Below are positions 1 to 12,539 of a stretch of DNA of 64,000 nucleotides, piece by piece (positions within the stretch are counted from its first letter, which is position 1; every line of letters begins with the position of its first letter). The translations under genes were made by a program, and so were the position numbers. The stretch is from Ligula intestinalis (lineage: Eukaryota > Platyhelminthes > Cestoda > Diphyllobothriidea > Diphyllobothriidae): NCBI GenBank assembly GCA_036362985.1, contig JAYGXS010000008.1, positions 19,560,611 to 19,624,610 of the forward strand, in the 5' to 3' direction. The notes under the pieces are model-generated. The model was not told where the DNA came from, made no database searches, and was given only the letters and a program-made list of their open reading frames with translations.

Positions 1-690
1 AAGAGATAATTAAAATGATGAAATCCTGAAAGGTGGTAGCATAGGTGTTAAGGCTAAGACGGTTAACCCTACAATCTTGAAGGCTCGGTTCTTTAGGAGA
101 TGAGAGAGGACGGTGGGAAAGCCAGAGTAGAAGGAAGAATGTAGTGCGTACACAACAGTTAGGAGAAAGTGGTCAATAGGCTTTGCAGGGCGTCCGACCG
201 TGAGGCCATTAAGAGAGGGCAGCGTCGCCGATCGCGACGCGCCCAGGCGGAATTCCAGGTGTCCATCGGTGCGAGAATTGTCACAAGGGCCACCAAGCGG
301 GCTGCGCGTGTTTGTCAGCTTCAGGTCGCTGATAGGCCAGACCAGTCTGGGGTGCGTGTATGCGCCCCGATCGCGTGAGGCCAAAGGTCGCATGTCGCAT
401 TCACCATCAGCAATCACGCTGGTTCGAGCGTGAATGGGCGAACAAGATTGCCACTGCGAGTCCACGGCTGCGACGTCAAGGGTTTGAAAGCGGTGGGCTG
501 TAGAACCGCTACAGTAGCATACTGCCATAAAAAGAGGACTGCTTATGAGGCAGCAAACACTACGGCAGCACAATGGTGGGCAATTGCTGACGAAGGTAGT
601 TTAAACAGTAGACCTTATATACCCCAAGCTCCAGCATTCTGTCGTATGCGACCAGTGTTTACAGGGTGTTTTGGTGGGAAAATAGGATAG
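1..690 (+). repeat. LTR-like repeat fragment (family L)
   Basis: The first ~150 bases share an ordered set of words with four other places in the window (about 48.60, 52.93, 60.69 and, inverted, 63.03 kb): TAAGACGGTTAACCCT, a 'ggttcYttaggag' block, then 'gccagagtagaaggaag' and a 'gtacac' block. The 52.93 kb copy is a clean insertion with a short target duplication, so I read the family as an LTR or other insertion element. The GC-richer remainder (150-690) carries overlapping open frames on both strands that resemble no protein I recognise. The right-hand boundary is a guess. Confidence 0.4.
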
Positions 691-1730
691 GCAGTGAAGG
701 AACTTCATAGAAGTAAATATACATTGGTTGAATGTGGTTGAATTTGCTTACCACAACCGCTATATAGCCATGGTTTAGGGCGCATTAATCGAAAAAATGG
801 GCAAAAACAGTAATTAATGAATGCGAGGTACTTGAATGGACTGTCAGGCGCAAATTTGTGATATGCTAGAAGCCAGTAGGATTAACAGTTAAATTGCATG
901 CAGTAGTTAGTAAATTAAATTCCATCATTCCAGTATTAGAACATAAATCTGCACCAGGTCGTCGATGCCGCATTGATTATAACCACAAAACGCATATGGT
1001 TTACCACCATACAATTCCTCCTACAGCCTTTTGTCATTGCCTGTCCTAATTCCTTATCCGTTAAATCCTACTACCACCAGTCCTGTAGGACAGAATACTG
1101 GGACAAGGGATGTATGAGGTCCCTTTACTTAAACTACTTTTAACTGCGGTCGCTAAAGAAAAAAGTAGCAGGCGAGAAGAAGAAGTTGAACGAAGCCGGC
1201 TCACGGTGTCAGGACGATTATGAAAATCTGGACGGCGTTTGTGAGGTCATGAGAGTCAAGAATTGTCACTCGTTAATCAACGTTTACCTGACCGCCAATG
1301 GAACTCATCTGTCCCGCTTTGCCTGGGGTTCTTGCTACAGGCCCTGACAGCCATAACAGCTGGTAGTATTGTAATGGGTCGTGCCTGGCCGACTAGCTCG
1401 CGCCGAAGTGCACTTTCCCAAAGGCTCACCGATCCGGTTCTTCAACGTTTTGATCAGCCAATTAAAATTCTCACATTTACGTGGTTTGGGCCAAACGACG
1501 AATAGCAAGCTTGCACGCGTTCCCGACGCAAGCTGCTTCTTTGCCCAAAATTTCCCAGCCGACCTAGCCAATGGACGTGCTCTCTCTGTCTTCTGGCTTG
1601 GTTTCTGCTAAGACCTCACTTGAGACCTTGTCGATCTCCTTGGTGGTCGGGCTCTCCCAAGTCAATCTTCTCTCATCCATTCTTCTTTCCTTTGTGCACA
1701 CACTTTACTCTTCCTACTACTCTGGCAGAT
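690..1730. other. No recognisable gene
   Basis: About 1 kb without a supportable coding region. Short open frames near 1263-1611 overlap one another on both strands and show no domain or splice-site pattern. Nothing further is seen. Confidence 0.5.
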
Positions 1731-1734
1731 AGTA

Positions 1735-1925
1735 TTGCCGGCAAAGATAAGCAAGATTGGAATGGTCCTTTCCGGCTTATTAGCAGTCAGTAGCCAGTCA
1801 AAGCCAGACCAAAGTGGTGCCCCACCCGAGCCTCGAACTTGCGATCCCTTTGATCGGAGTCAGACGCCGAAACCACTGAGCCACGAGCTCCTTTTCTCGC
1901 CGGTTTAGGTCAGATGATATTGACA
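1735..1925 (-). repeat. tRNA-derived SINE copy
   Basis: Read on the minus strand, this has a pol III B-box-like sequence (GCAAGTTCGAGGCTCG) and an A-box-like 'gtggctcagtggtt', followed by the family body that on the plus strand reads 'ggaatggtccttt..ggcttattagc'. The same layout recurs at 27.5, 27.8, 38.7, 40.5, 42.1 and 59.6 kb. The B box places it as a tRNA-derived SINE family; the parent tRNA cannot be named from this copy. Confidence 0.65.
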
Positions 1926-2042
1926 TTTGTTAATTAACGCTCGCCTGCCCGCTAGCAGAAATCCTGTCTCCCGTTCTGCCTGTATGCCACACTAAGGCTG
2001 TCCAATGGTATGCACTTTTGAAGGATAATTTCCCTGGTGAGA

Positions 2043-2505
2043 ATTTGTATGAAGCAAATAGTGCAAAATGTATTGGCTCCATAAAATTTCGGGAGCGCTC
2101 ATCAGTTGCAGCCACTCCAATGCATTGAAGAGTAACGAATGAGAGCGCATCTTGCGCTATCTGGAGCCAGCCTATATAAGACGCTCTAAACCAGACCTAT
2201 GCAAACAGTTGGAGCATGTGGTTAACCTAGCTATGCCTTGGTAACAACAGGCTCCCAAATTTGCGCATTCCCCTATCCCCCTTTTTCCCCTTAACTCATT
2301 TTCCTCTGTTTCTCCTTCCATCTTGTTTTAACCTTCTTACTTTACCAATAAGTCTTAAAAACTATGACCTGTGACCTTTCTGTAACAATTAAATTTCGTA
2401 TTTTTTCATTCGTTACTTTGCAACACATTAGAGTGGCTGCAACTGATGAGCGCTCCCGAAATGCTATGGATCCAATACAATTTTGTACTATTTGCTGCAT
2501 ACAAA
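2043..2505. repeat. Inverted repeat with ~100-bp arms
   Basis: The stretch 2043-2142 reappears as its reverse complement at about 2406-2505, sharing for example CGGGAGCGCTCATCAGTTGC and 'agtaacgaatga'. The arms are roughly 85-90% identical by eye and are separated by about 260 bases. The open frames here are products of the palindrome. It could be a foldback/MITE-like element or two opposed copies of one repeat. Confidence 0.7.
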
Positions 2506-2509
2506 AGGT

Positions 2510-4790
2510 ATGAACTTTTTTGTCATGTGTACTCAGCGACACATTAAACGAGCAAATACTTCTTGGTAGATCTGGAGTGGAAGATCAAGTAAATGAAACA
2601 CTGACAAACCGACGCATGTACAACGCTAGAATGTGAAAACGTCCATACTGGCTTCCGGGGATGAATGACTGCCGGAGAAACAAGGCAACCTTTGAACAAT
2701 TCAATGATTGGCGTTGGTTGACACTAAGGCCAGTGATGGGGAGGTGAGTGGCACCTGTATAGAATGCCCCTAGCAACGGCTTCCATCGGAAGGTTATACG
2801 CACTGTACAGTCCACCACTCAGGGGACTTTTAAGATCCTTCGACTAGAAAGCCTGCGAACGGTATAGAGGCCTATTGGAGCAGGCTCAAACGTAAACTAC
2901 ACAGAGGATGACCTGTGACCAGTCAAGCAATATGGATGCGAATCGACTGAGTGCAATATCGCCTGTGGTTCAGTCTGGATACCATGAATCTGCTTGGGCT
3001 GGTGTGGGAATTCTTCCCGTCTCACAACGCACGGACATACCACATTTAGCATAATTCGTTAGGTTTTATGCATGTGAACTTAAGTCGTAGTCAACCATCT
3101 TAATTTGTGGTATGCGGTAGCCGTTGCCTAGTCTAAAATGTTTCCTTGTGGGCGGCAAATTGAATGGGTATGCTTTTGCCGTAGAAGTATTCAACTGGTC
3201 GCATGATAATGTTATGATCTTAGGTACACGGTCACGTTGTATGCAATAATCTCGCCAGAAGTGGAATGTGTGTGTGTGTGTCCAAAGTTGTTGGCGTCGA
3301 CAACAGAAGGTTCCTCAAATCACAAGTCAGGAAAGAGGGGATTAACTGGAACAAATTTACTGCGGAAAAATAGACTATACAAAGGCCGTGTCGCGCGTCA
3401 GTTGCCAGCTATGTCTGCAAGCAAGGTTTGTCCGTAATGTTGTGTTTGTTGCGAGGCTCTGACTGCGGGATGAATGTTCTATCGCCTGCAACCAATAAAA
3501 TGAGCAGATAGTAATGATTTGCTTCGAGTGCACGCGTGGCGAGTGAAAAGCGAGCGTGAGGAAGGACGAAAGCACGCAGAGTGCAAAGCTTGGCGACCGG
3601 AGATGGCAGGAGTCAGCACAGTGGAGAAGGGCATGCTGGCTCCAGCAAATGAACGATACTGTGAGCACATACCGGTGAGAGCGCTACCCACACTTGTTTG
3701 TGCGGCTGCCTGCAAACTGTCTGCCTTGTTGAAGTCTTCTCCCTATGAATCTTCGTTGCTTTCTGTTTCTTGAACCTTCAAGTTATGGACAGTCGTTCTT
3801 CGCAGAACGCACGTCACCTTGTTTGGCACTATACGGTCAAGATGGCTGCATGTTTACAAAACAAAAGCACATCCAATGGTCCGACCATGACATGCAACTC
3901 AACTGGCTAAAAATATCCAGTACTAGCTACTAAGTTTATTTCAATAGGCATAGCTTTTTAAAGTTTTTATGGGCTATGGGACGTTTATGGGGATTAGGCA
4001 ATTGCACCCATGGCGTTTTTGTATGCGTAAACACAGTACCTCCGTTAGGAAACGACATCATACTTCACCCACAGACGGACCTCACTGAAATGGCTGTTCG
4101 CGGGATCCAGAGCACTACAATATAAGTGGGAATGAAAGCGAGTTGCGAGAGTTTGACTATCGGTTGCGATGAGATCCACCGTATGCTATAAAACAGGGTG
4201 TTGCGAAGATGGGAACTTGTGCGTTAATTGGTTTTAAGTGGTAGTAGACTTGCAATACATTTACCGCACTCTCTTTTTCCTCACAAACCTGAGCCTGGTG
4301 TCAAGACCAAGCCAATAAGACCGGAGACGGGATCGCGCGAAGGCATATGGCGTGACCGAGGGCGCCCATAGGTATGCCAACAGGCCCCCATGTTCATCAT
4401 TTTACTGGAGCGCGACCTGAATTTTGACGACCGCATGTTTTTAATGGTTAGCTCAATCAGTTTATAGTATTCCCTACAATGATGACTTCGGTACTCGTAA
4501 CGTTCCCTCGTCCGTTCCCCCGTCCATAAGCGATCTGTTTCTCCGTTTATTGACGGCTTGTTTAGTCACCAAAATGTATGAAGGACGCATCTACCCACGC
4601 TTCGAGAACGCGTGTATCTTTAAAATGTCCCCTCCTCGCTTCACCTTTAAGAGGACGGCAGAAGATCATGGGCGGTTCTTCCCATTTCCCCAACTTGACG
4701 GTAGTTTTTTGTTATAATCCGGAGATAATTGTTATAGAATATACAGCTACCAGGCTTTAGAAGTATACTTCTCCGCTTTGGAAATTCTCT
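2510..4790. other. No recognisable gene
   Basis: A 2.3-kb stretch with a short GT run near 3267-3282 and small open frames (3237-3773) that show no domain, no splice-site series and no similarity to other parts of the window. I see nothing supportable. Confidence 0.5.
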
Positions 4791-5800
4791 CATGATGAGG
4801 AACGCTTCAAAACCTTATACACTCTCACCAGCAGAACGGTTCGGTTCTACACGCGTATGTTTATTCTCATGAAGGATATTTTTCGCCTTTTAAACCGACA
4901 AATCTCTGTCATTTTTAAAGGCGATGTTTTTATTGCTCACTCGTTCTTTTCAAATCTAACTGCCCATTACAAACACATACTGAACACTTTTCATGTTTTT
5001 ATATTCTTTCCGTTTTTTTGGTAAATGTCTCTTCTAAATATACTTTATTTTATGAAGACGGGCCCCACATGTACACTCAGTGTGAAAAAAAAACAACACG
5101 AATAACCAATTAGGGTATTCTGTAAGCAAGGAAAGAAGCATACACGGATACAGTTGTCAATTTTAATTGAAAAAGAAGTGTCGCGGCAGTGGGTTCGTGG
5201 AATAGAAAACGCATGCCTTTCATACAGGTCACTTGGAAACACTTTAATGGACAGTTGGAATGCAAATGTTCCTGGTCTTTGGAAGTGTTACACTAAATCA
5301 GGCGTTGAAAAAATAATTGACAATAGACATTCCTTCAATAATCCCCATAGGTCTCCAGTGCCGCAAAAAATTGTTTCCCTAAATGAAAACGACGACAGAG
5401 AAAATGCATCCTCATAATGAAATCCTGACTTAAATGCTAGAAAATGAAGATAACGCTCAAACTGTTGGCTGAAGCACTGAAGGACTTTTGACACTGTAGT
5501 TCACGGATTGGACACGGAAAAGGTAATAGTTGTCGTTTATCCAAAAAGTACAAGTCACCAGTTGCGAAATTCTCCAGCACAGAGGATGCTGCATTCAGCT
5601 GCTAGTAATCCCAGGAGTAAAGGAATACTTGTAGGCCTGTTGTTTTTATCATTTGCGTAAATTTTCTACATGAGGCAGCAGTGAAGTATGATCACTGATT
5701 TACTGAGAAATATTACAGTTTTATACCAGTTATCAAATTATGGTTCTAACAATGGGGATTTCAGTCAAGTTCTGTGGGTTGCACACGAGTCCTATAAGTT
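4791..5800 (+). repeat. Dispersed repeat R1, left half
   Basis: This segment aligns, in the same orientation, with about 52.04-53.48 kb. Shared blocks include 'ttttatgaagacgg', 'acatgtacRctcagtgtga', 'cactttaatgg', 'aatgaaatcctga' and 'attacagttttatacc'. No reverse transcriptase, transposase or terminal repeat is visible, so the class is unknown. Open frames inside (5154-5417 and the opposite strand) are not conserved in the second copy and are not called as genes. Confidence 0.7.
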
Positions 5801-7280
5801 CTGGCAGTCGGTCAGTCAGTATATTTGAGGGGAAAATACAGTAGATGGACTATCTCACGCAATCCTAAAATTTTTACAAGTAGATCCCTCTTACTCAAAC
5901 GCAGCCCAAGCTGTGGCCCCCAAAGTCCTACAGCAATTCAGTTATGATCTTTTTCACAATAGGGCATATTATGATTTATGAAGGAATATAAATTTTTATA
6001 GAAACACCAGCTTCTTTAACAAAGTGGAAAATTCCGAAAAATTGGAAATCGGGCGTACAAGGTAAACTTAAGTTTTACATGTATAGGAAGCCAGTTCATG
6101 CAAAACCACTGAGTTTAAAGCAGCACAAAAAAATTACGTTGAAAAATAATCGTTTTGTCCAGTTTTGGAATAAATATGCTTCCACATTACGTGCAATATA
6201 GTGTATGGCTGTTACCGAAGGGCCTAAATTTCGAGTACATATGCTAACACGTTTTCATGAGAAGTGCTAGTTGTTTCTTTAGTTCATGCATCGCTTGACT
6301 GATGTTGGACTAAGGCAACCATGTTTTCGCTTGATATGCCCCATTGGGAGACCACAGAAGTAACATATTGCTTAAGCTCACTTGCGGACATGCCGGTCAG
6401 TGACTAATAAATTTAAATATAATTGTCGGGAACAATTGTAAACGTACCATTTTTGCACACTAAGAGTAATTGCCTTTTGTCATACTTTTTTATAATAATT
6501 TTGATATTTAGACTACGAAGAGGTTCAGATCTTCCATGAAATTCTAATTAAGACTTTATGATTTTCATTGGCTTTAGCCAATTGACCATAAATAATGAGT
6601 ATATTCTATATGCTTACCAAAACCTTCAATACAAGATATATCTCGAAGGTTTTTACATGAATAACCAGCTTTTAAACATTTTCTCATGCAGCTGTCTTTG
6701 TGTGTCATAGTTTCAGAACCACCCAATCATGTGAACTCATTGCCGAGAAAAATGAACGTCTACTACAAAAGTCGCGAATAAATATGCTCAAGATTGATTA
6801 AGAAAAATTTAGCGAAAGTTAACTCTTGAAAAAAGCTTTACTTATATTCTTTGGCGTCTGATGTCTGCGTACTTTAATTTTTTGATGATTAAGTCTAGGT
6901 CAGAATGTGAAATTTTGGCCAGTAGATTGATTTTCCTAACAATTAGGGATATCTCTTCGGTTATAAATGAAAGAGCTGCTTGTTTTATATAAAACGGAAT
7001 AGTTTTCAGTATATTTGGTTACTTTTAGGCTAAGTTCTACAATAACAAATATAAAGTAGAGTGGTGATAATATCAACGGCGAATTTGGAAAAAAACTGTT
7101 TCGCAATGTCCCTTGACAACTCTGTCAAATGTTTGCTATGTTAACTGTCTCCATCTTCATTTCGATTGTACAATTAATTTGGTTGCAATGTGCTAATTAA
7201 GTTCTCAAACGTATTCCTTGCCTGTAACCCTCAACTATAAAATATAAATTAAGTATGGAGTAATGCAAAGAACAACCTCA
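5800..7280. other. No recognisable gene
   Basis: AT-rich sequence without a long open frame, domain or repeat shared elsewhere in the window. Confidence 0.5.
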
Positions 7281-7284
7281 AAAG

Positions 7285-7605
7285 TTTATTACTCAATTTT
7301 ATGGCACAAAGCTTGGCAGATTTGAAAAATATAATTTTTAAAACTTATTTGGTTCTTCTATTCCCAAAAGTAATGCACTATCTTCTTATTACACTAACGT
7401 CAATTTCATGGATGCAAAACAAAATTTTCCGTTTTGTGAACGGATATGATTAAAAAGTTTCTGCTCTTCATGAATGTTTTTTTTATAGTGCAACATGCAC
7501 AAGAAAGAAGTTCTTTTCCGCAGCGTTTAATAGCATAGGAGATTCCTCGGATATCAAAAAACGCTGGATGTTGCCCATTTTGCCTCTATTTTGTCCCAGT
7601 ATTCT
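7285..7605 (+). repeat. Dispersed repeat shared with the right end of the window
   Basis: Blocks such as 'ttattactcaattttatggcacaaa' (split: ttattact, tttatggcacaaa) and 'aatagcataggagattcct' recur in the same order at 63.72-64.00 kb. The copies are diverged. No protein is encoded. Class unknown. Confidence 0.5.
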
Positions 7606-7879
7606 GATCTGAACGTAACTCAATTCTAGTAAACAACATTTTACGACCCACTTCAACCTAATGAACTAACTTAACAACCTCAAGTGTGCGTTTAATCCTC
7701 CGATCCCCAACCTTGCATCAGATATGCAATCTTCTGTAGGCTTAAGCCTTTGATTTCCCTACTTGTCACATCAAAATATTCTCAATTGCTTCCTGGGACA
7801 CGGTGTTCGCTTGTATTGACAATGTTAACAAGTTTAGAGTCAGGAGAATATAGACCGTCACATGGTGCAGTGGTGTTTC

Positions 7880-9667
7880 AAGGCTAATTTGTCACATAGT
7901 TCACGTTGAGTTGTAGCATGTGCATATCAAGTTGGTGTTTGACTGTCTCCACAGATTGGGACATAACAATCACCTCGGGAAGATTATTCCCGGGTCCACG
8001 ACCCGATTTCAGAACAAATACTTCCTCACATCTAATCTTGCTTGGGGCAAATACAGTTGGAAGGGATGTCCCCGGAGATAAGTTGCAGTGGCGAGTTGGA
8101 AAAGTCGTCACACATGAGAGCGTAGTCCAAGCCACGCATGATAGGGAAGGTTTGTATCACATCTTCCTGTAACTGCCTTCAACTCAGAAGATAGAGGTTA
8201 AGGTTATTTAGGCGGAGCTCATATGATAGTGAACCTTGGCCTCTTGCTAATTTTGTTGCCCGCCGCTGCACTCTCTCAAGTACCTTATAATCCTACCGCA
8301 TCCACGGTCTCCAGGCTTGAATCGCGTATTCAAGATGCGACCTTATGAAGGTACCGAAGATTTTCGAGAAACAGGTTCCATCAAAAGCCGTGAATGCCCG
8401 CTCGATGGCGTACAACATTGAAGTTGCAGTTATAGCCACCCTTCAACATTGTGTAGAAGGTTTGAGGTTGTCTGTCATCTAGATGCCGAGATCTTTCTGC
8501 ATTTCTGTTTCTTGGAAGAAGATTGCATTAAGATGGTTGGGTCGCATTTCGATTTTCCAGGCGCAGCAGAGTGCATTTGTTCGAATTGAAGGACAACAGC
8601 CATCTTTGCGACCAATCGTTTTATCGACAAAGATTTTCCTGAAAGTTTTCTTCATCGGCAGCACACTTGATGACCTTCCATATTTTTACATCATCTGCAA
8701 ACATGGCACACTCGCAGTCGAATTCCTGTGCACAATTATTAACAAACAAGAAAAAGAGGGTGGGTCCGAGCACTGAAACTTAAGGGACTCCGCTCTTGAT
8801 AACTGTCGGCCTTGATTGTTGTCGTCCTACACACACCGTTTGAGAACGACCAGCTAGGATATTCTTAATCCACGTAAGAAGTCTGCCTCCGATATCCATC
8901 AGTCTCAACTCATTCAGGAGACGTTGGTGTGGAACACTGTCAAAGGCCTTCCGGAAATCAATTTAGGCTGCATGTACGGTTTCTTTGGCAACAATTGCCC
9001 TTGTACAACTTTGGATCGTATAAAGCAAGTTTGTAACACATGACCTTCCCCTACAAAAACCACATTGCGCATTCGACAAAATATTGTGAGCTTCACAATG
9101 TATCATAAATTGCTTTTTGATGGTCTTTATTACTTTGCAGCATATGGAGGTCAAAATCACGGATCTGTAGTTGTTCGCAAATGTACGAATACCGCTTTTG
9201 TGAAGCGGTGCAATATGCGCTAATTTCCAATCTGGAGGAAGTATTGCAGCATCAAAAGATTTCTGGCACATCATGGAAAGCGGTTTAGCCAGCTCTCTAG
9301 CAAGTTCCTTGAGCAATTTCAAAGGAATTTTATCTGGACCCGGAGATTTACACTCATTCAAGCTTTTTAGTTCTTGGAAAATCGTCTCTTCTCCAAACAA
9401 AATATTCTCAACATTTGGTGCCCCCACGACCTCGTTAACAGGTGCGACGAAGGCAGCTTCTATGGTGAAAACCGTTTGAAAGAACTCAGCAAAATGTTCT
9501 GCTTTGTTTTTACAGTCGGAGATTTCGAGACCATCATCATCTTGCATAACAGGAATCGGGTTCCTGTTGCGTGTGCTTTTCCTTAAATAACTGTATAGCA
9601 ACTTCGGATTTTTGACAGCTTGACAAATTAAATCGCTCTCTAAGTCCCATTGTCCTTTGAAAACCAT
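7880..9667 (-). mobile_element. CR1/jockey-type LINE, 5'-truncated and broken, reverse transcriptase
   Basis: The best reading frame (minus, 9667 to 8963, 234 residues) begins in the linker before the polymerase domain and runs into the reverse transcriptase: KSPGPDKIP, then PDWKLAHIAPLHKSG, NNYRSVILTSICCKV and NAQCGFCRGRSC, which are fingers/palm blocks of non-LTR reverse transcriptases. After a stop the frame continues as DFRKAFDTVPHQRLL, SGVP, VLGPTLFLFVN and the catalytic FADDVKIW, then degenerates with stops and shifts down to about 7880. The upstream endonuclease is absent. The element sits against a copy of repeat R1 at its upstream (right) end. It is inactive. Confidence 0.85.
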
Positions 9668-9689
9668 TTTTATTGTTCTGCTGTGAATT

Positions 9690-10515
9690 GCAGAGGACTC
9701 ATTATTTTTCAGAAGGAATACTCGTTTTCGGTCTACATTATCGTTCTTATATACTTACTTCACGCATTTTATAAGGCTACCGAACACCGACCACGAGGAA
9801 CTCCCAGTCAGCAACCTCAAGCGGACAACTGCTTGTGGACAACTGTGGGACATCTACCGCAGCGGGTTGTTGCCCAACCCTCAAAGGCCAAACGAAATAG
9901 CATTCTCCATATGAAAGTTTTTAACAGTGGACAAAACAAAAACAAATTGGGCCACAGAAGACCGACAACCGGTCATTGGTAAACATTTAATATTTGCCTT
10001 GAGTAAAAATAAAGAATCGAAACGCAGCCATTTTCTCCAAAGCTGCATCGTGGGGAGGTAAAATATGATTAGATGCAAACGGATCCTGCATACTCGTGGA
10101 ATTTTAACAGACATAATTAAAGCCCAAACAACAAAAATGGATTGAAATCCGAGGGGTCATTTGCCTTGTGAGATTGGCTGATAAACTACTGCATAACTAG
10201 CTTTATATATGTTATTAAAAATAAAAGCGCTCACAAATAAGATGGAATTAGAATACTGCTGGACGGCCACTGAGTGAAACTTAATAAAAGATCTGAGATT
10301 CGATAAAGAATATATGAACGTTCTCACAAACATCCTTAGGTTTGGTGGCTTCGTGGGAATAATGAGCTGCCAACTTCAAAGCATATCAAATACAACATGC
10401 TAAAGGCGGAGGCGGACATGCAAAGCATAAAAACGATAAATCATGTTATACGTGCATGGATATATAGAGCATGCTCATGCTAATAACGCGCGTTCCAAGT
10501 AGGAGAGATAAGGTC
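9690..10515 (+). repeat. Dispersed repeat R1, right half
   Basis: Aligns in the same orientation with 53.49-54.00 kb: GCAGAGGACT, 'aaggctaccgaacaccgacc', 'aaaataaaagcgctcacaa', 'gagtgaaactta', 'taacgcgcgttccaagt'. At 53 kb this half follows directly on the half seen at 4.8-5.8 kb, which shows that both are parts of one repeat. Its left edge meets the minus-strand LINE. It contains a unique ~100-base insertion around 9.88-10.14 kb relative to the other copy. Confidence 0.7.
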
Positions 10516-11150
10516 AAACCCACTGATAATCATTGCAAAATTTGTGATAAGAACTAATTCACCAAAAAGCCAAACAAAAAAACACCTGGTTGTAAAAGAG
10601 GCAGTTCCCAGTTGCAAGCAAAAAGAACAGTCTATTCCCTATTCATCCACTCCTGAAAGTATGGTCGGCAACTCATTCACACGCCGTCGCCTGTTTCAAC
10701 GAAAACTAAAGGTAGCTGGTAATTTAGGAATAAGGGCCTTGTTCCAGTGCGGCAGCGTACGCAGCTTTTGAAATTTTTTCAGCTAAAAATCATTCTTGGT
10801 GGCTTTCTGTAATTCCAAGAACTTTCGGACTCATCGCATCGATAGATGGGAAGTGAATCGGGCTAACGGGATTAATTTCATTTTTTCAGAATGCTTATCA
10901 GACTCGCTGTTATGTCAGGCACATGGCATCTTCATGTACGGGAAAACGAAAGCACGCGCACATGCAGCGTAAGAGGTAAGCATAAATTGCGAGTGAAATC
11001 GAGTATAGGAGTACGAAACTGTCTATAGAACCAAAAAATCATCAGTAACTCGCAATCTGAAATGCTATGTGGCTGCAGATGCGGTAGTTATTAGTAAAGG
11101 TAGTGATTAAAAGAAACCGAATTGATCAGTTGAACCAATTGCAGTAATTC
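10515..11150. other. No recognisable gene
   Basis: An open frame of 75 codons at 10544-10771 has no recognisable motif and no supporting splice context. Nothing else is seen. Confidence 0.45.
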
Positions 11151-11152
11151 GC

Positions 11153-11229
11153 GGCCTCGGCGGGAGTCGAACCCGCACAGCAGGGAAGGCTTTTGCCCAG
11201 CCAACGCTCTTCCATTTAGTTACGAGGGT
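11153..11229 (-). tRNA. tRNA-Cys-like sequence, probably a pseudogene or SINE head
   Basis: The minus strand folds as a 77-nt cloverleaf: a perfect 5-bp T stem (GCGGG/CCCGC around TTCGACT), an A-box-like D arm (TAACTAAATGGAAGAGC), an anticodon arm GGCT-GGGCAAA-AGCC and an acceptor stem with 5 of 7 pairs. The loop would present GCA (Cys). Against a working tRNA are the two acceptor mismatches and a G instead of U before the anticodon. It could be a tRNA pseudogene or the head of a tRNA-derived SINE. Confidence 0.4.
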
Positions 11230-12350
11230 CAGCGTGTGCCGTGAATTATTCACACTGGGATCGATTCTACCCGTCCACCTTATCACACAAGCTTACTGCT
11301 CAGGCAGAATTTTCTAAGCAAGCAGGGTCAACAAATTTTCTTTATTAATTGGGTCAACTGAATTAGCATATATATCAAACCCGCTTAACGAAATTGAACT
11401 ATGGCAGCGTTGTGCTCAAAACTGCACTTAGCGCATAGATACGATGGACGTACATGCTGCAATGTATTAAGACTTCATGTCACAGATGTATTACCATTTG
11501 ACGTACTGCCATTCATGGTTTGGTAGCATTTATCTATAGAATTTGTCTATCACACGTAACCTATTGCACAAATTACTGACATATCTGATGATCTCGACGA
11601 GCAATGATTGCAAGAATTTCAATCTAGTATGTGTGCGCTTGAACTGACTGGCGTGAGAATCACTAACACATGTACATTTATTTTCAGACTTCACTCAAAC
11701 ACGGAATCAGCCGGCTTTCTTTAGTATTTCGATGCTTATTCTGTTCGTGGTTGATAATCCCTTTTCGTCATGTGGCAAAGAGGAGTTTCAAAGGTGTATT
11801 TCGAATATTTATCCCGGTTAACTGATCAGCCGATTTTAGTCATTAATAATGGAAATAAAGGTAATTTAAAGTCATATGCCCGAATGAAACATCAATTTTT
11901 TTAAAGGACAGTTCGGAGATGGTGCAGAATTATTTTATTTTATCGTTTCTTTGGCCAAAAATATTACATTAAAGAAACATAAGCAAATGCGCCATCAAGG
12001 AAAATAATCAGCTGGAATTAATCGGAAAAATGTGACTTTGCACCGTATCAGGTATGGCGTTGTCGATTAACTGCTTCAACATCTTTAGATGAAAAATAAA
12101 CCCTTTATCACTTATACTTTCTACTTTCACGTCAACAGGAACTTTTGCGAGCATTTACTATAGTACTCTGCAGCCAAGAAGTCAAGGGCCATATAAATTA
12201 GAACTGAAAGCTATAATATAACCATCCGTAGCATTAAGCAGAACTGCCCTTCCCTATGAAGACCTCAAACTTATGATAGCCTATTCAACCTCTGTCCTAA
12301 TTACCATTTCAAAAATCATTGATTTTCGTCTTAATAGTGGATATGAGTAG
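11230..12350. other. No gene seen; may include a decayed LTR
   Basis: No open frame of note. The 3' end of this stretch should contain the left LTR of the Gypsy relic that follows, because a primer-binding-site-like sequence starts at 12357. No matching right LTR was found, so the LTR cannot be delimited. Confidence 0.35.
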
Positions 12351-12356
12351 AGACGT

Positions 12357-12374
12357 TGGTGACCCCATTTTGAT
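12357..12374 (+). other. Primer binding site, tRNA-Trp type
   Basis: The first ten bases, TGGTGACCCC, are complementary to the 3' end of a eukaryotic tRNA-Trp; the following bases are decayed. It lies just upstream of the Gag-like sequence, where the primer site of a Ty3/Gypsy element belongs. CsRn1-group elements of flukes are thought to use tRNA-Trp; I rely on memory for that. Confidence 0.5.
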
Positions 12375-12539
12375 TGTTATCCACGTCTTTAGAGAGCATA
12401 TTTATTCATTCCATTCACCTGTTTTTCACGTTCGATTTGGCCGTTCACACGTTTTTCAACATGGCAGAAGAAGATTAACCGTTTTACGAAGACGATTCAG
12501 ACGATTTTGCTTCTACCAGGTCGTACGCATCATTCGATC

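Noticed and set aside
10..573. 187-codon minus-strand open frame
   Set aside because: Overlaps other open frames on the + strand in GC-rich repeat DNA, has no domain and no splice context; belongs to an LTR-like repeat.
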